Below are positions 63,533 through 64,000 of a stretch of DNA of 64,000 nucleotides, piece by piece. The stretch covers positions 1 to 64,000 of the forward strand of contig NZ_JBEPMA010000008.1 in assembly GCF_040545475.1 (NCBI RefSeq). The letters are read 5' to 3'. A model generated the notes under the pieces. The model did no database searches. It was given only the letters and a program-made list of their open reading frames with translations, and was not told where the DNA came from. Positions within the stretch are counted from its first letter, which is position 1, and each line of letters begins with the position of its first letter. The stretch is from Peptoniphilus_A olsenii (GTDB lineage Bacteria > Bacillota > Clostridia > Tissierellales > Peptoniphilaceae). Both the position numbers and the translations under genes were made by a program.

Positions 63533-64000
63533 TTAATCAAAACGACTAATTTTTTTATAATTATTTTTGAATTTTGGACAGATAAAATTCTTAAATTTAT
63601 TTATATCTTCTATATCTCTTTTGTTTAAGAAAGACGTTTGATTTTTATTAAAGTAAAAAATAAAAAAATCTTTATTTTCTACAAGATAGTAAATTTTATC
63701 GTAACTTATTTTAAAATCTGTTTTAGTAGCATTGTTCCTAAACACTAGCTCATTTTCATAAAAATTAAAAGTGTTAATATTTTCTTTGTCATTTAATTTA
63801 TTTGCTTTAAAAATTTGAGAATTTTTATGTTTGATTTGAATCATAATTACTAAAATTGTTAAAATAAATAATGATGCCCAGCTAATGAAAAATCTAAATA
63901 TGTCAAAAATTCCACCATTATATCCAATAAATACAGCTCCAATTAAAGAAATAAAAAGAATAATGGGAATAGTTAATTTATTAGTCATAAAGGTTGCAAC
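63533..64000 (-). CDS. YcxB-like membrane protein, partial at window edge
   Basis: The protein has two membrane segments (about 7-25, 32-50 from the internal Met at 63988) and a C-terminal domain NTFNFYENELVFRNNATKTD and DKIYYLVENKDFFIFYFNKN, the pattern of the YcxB-like family. The frame stays open to base 64000 and there is no good ribosome site before the Met at 63988. Family members have 40 or more residues before the first helix, so the true start is probably outside the window. Confidence 0.6.
   Translation of the reverse strand, partial: VATFMTNKLTIPIILFISLIGAVFIGYNGGIFDIFRFFISWASLFILTILVIMIQIKHKNSQIFKANKLNDKENINTFNFYENELVFRNNATKTDFKISYDKIYYLVENKDFFIFYFNKNQTSFLNKRDIEDINKFKNFICPKFKNNYKKISRFD

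Overview
The window is AT-rich and spans the replication origin of a low-GC Gram-positive chromosome. The gene order rpmH-rnpA-yidD-yidC-jag-mnmE-mnmG-rsmG-parA-parB on the minus strand, back to back with dnaA-dnaN-yaaA-recF-gyrB-gyrA on the plus strand, is the classic Firmicutes origin layout. Heme-binding NEAT domains, SLH domains and 'stalk' (copper amine oxidase N-like) repeats, with no sporulation genes in view, suggest an anaerobic coccus of the Peptoniphilaceae (Tissierellia; for example Peptoniphilus or Anaerococcus). The genus is an inference.

Positions 1-17802 are accessory DNA. An IS256-family transposase gene is cut in two (1-95 and 17492-17802, same strand, same frame). Between the halves lie 17,396 bp that begin and end with ISL3-type terminal inverted repeats and are flanked by an 8-bp direct repeat, ATATAAAC. 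The segment holds: the left end of an ISL3 element with the first codons of its transposase; an eight-gene minus-strand operon for heme capture and import (NEAT and Shp-like surface proteins, substrate-binding lipoprotein, permease, ATPase, flavodoxin, a three-NEAT SLH protein and a NEAT-stalk protein); a second minus-strand operon (YbaN/DUF454 protein, two ABC exporter half-transporters, a DtxR/MarR-like regulator); a decayed IS3 element; and a DUF4298 gene with an M20 amidohydrolase. The two iron/heme operons share upstream dyads. This is either a large ISL3-bounded transposition unit or a circle integrated by recombination at a small ISL3 remnant.

Positions 17803-39190 hold ordinary chromosomal genes, mostly on the minus strand: class I ribonucleotide reductase with a DUF523 gene, a lipoprotein, an SNF-type symporter, an unassigned RNA of about 225 nt with its own promoter and terminator, a folate operon (folE, HD protein, folB-folK fusion) ending in a glucosaminidase, a D,D-carboxypeptidase, an M18 aminopeptidase, tRNA-Arg(CCT), a frameshifted AAA ATPase, and parAB with adjacent parS-like palindromes. 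An 840-bp gene-free stretch at 35278-36118 carries several DnaA-box-like sites.

Positions 39192-56376 are the origin core plus a STAS/GHKL/sigma partner-switch operon whose kinase-like member has lost its catalytic motifs. From 56424 to the end come glpK, the FetAB-type metal exporter, a radical-SAM DNA-repair-type gene with its partner, a branched-chain aminotransferase and two uncharacterised genes. The heme import island on one side and the iron exporter on the other give the strain both ends of iron balance within 60 kb.
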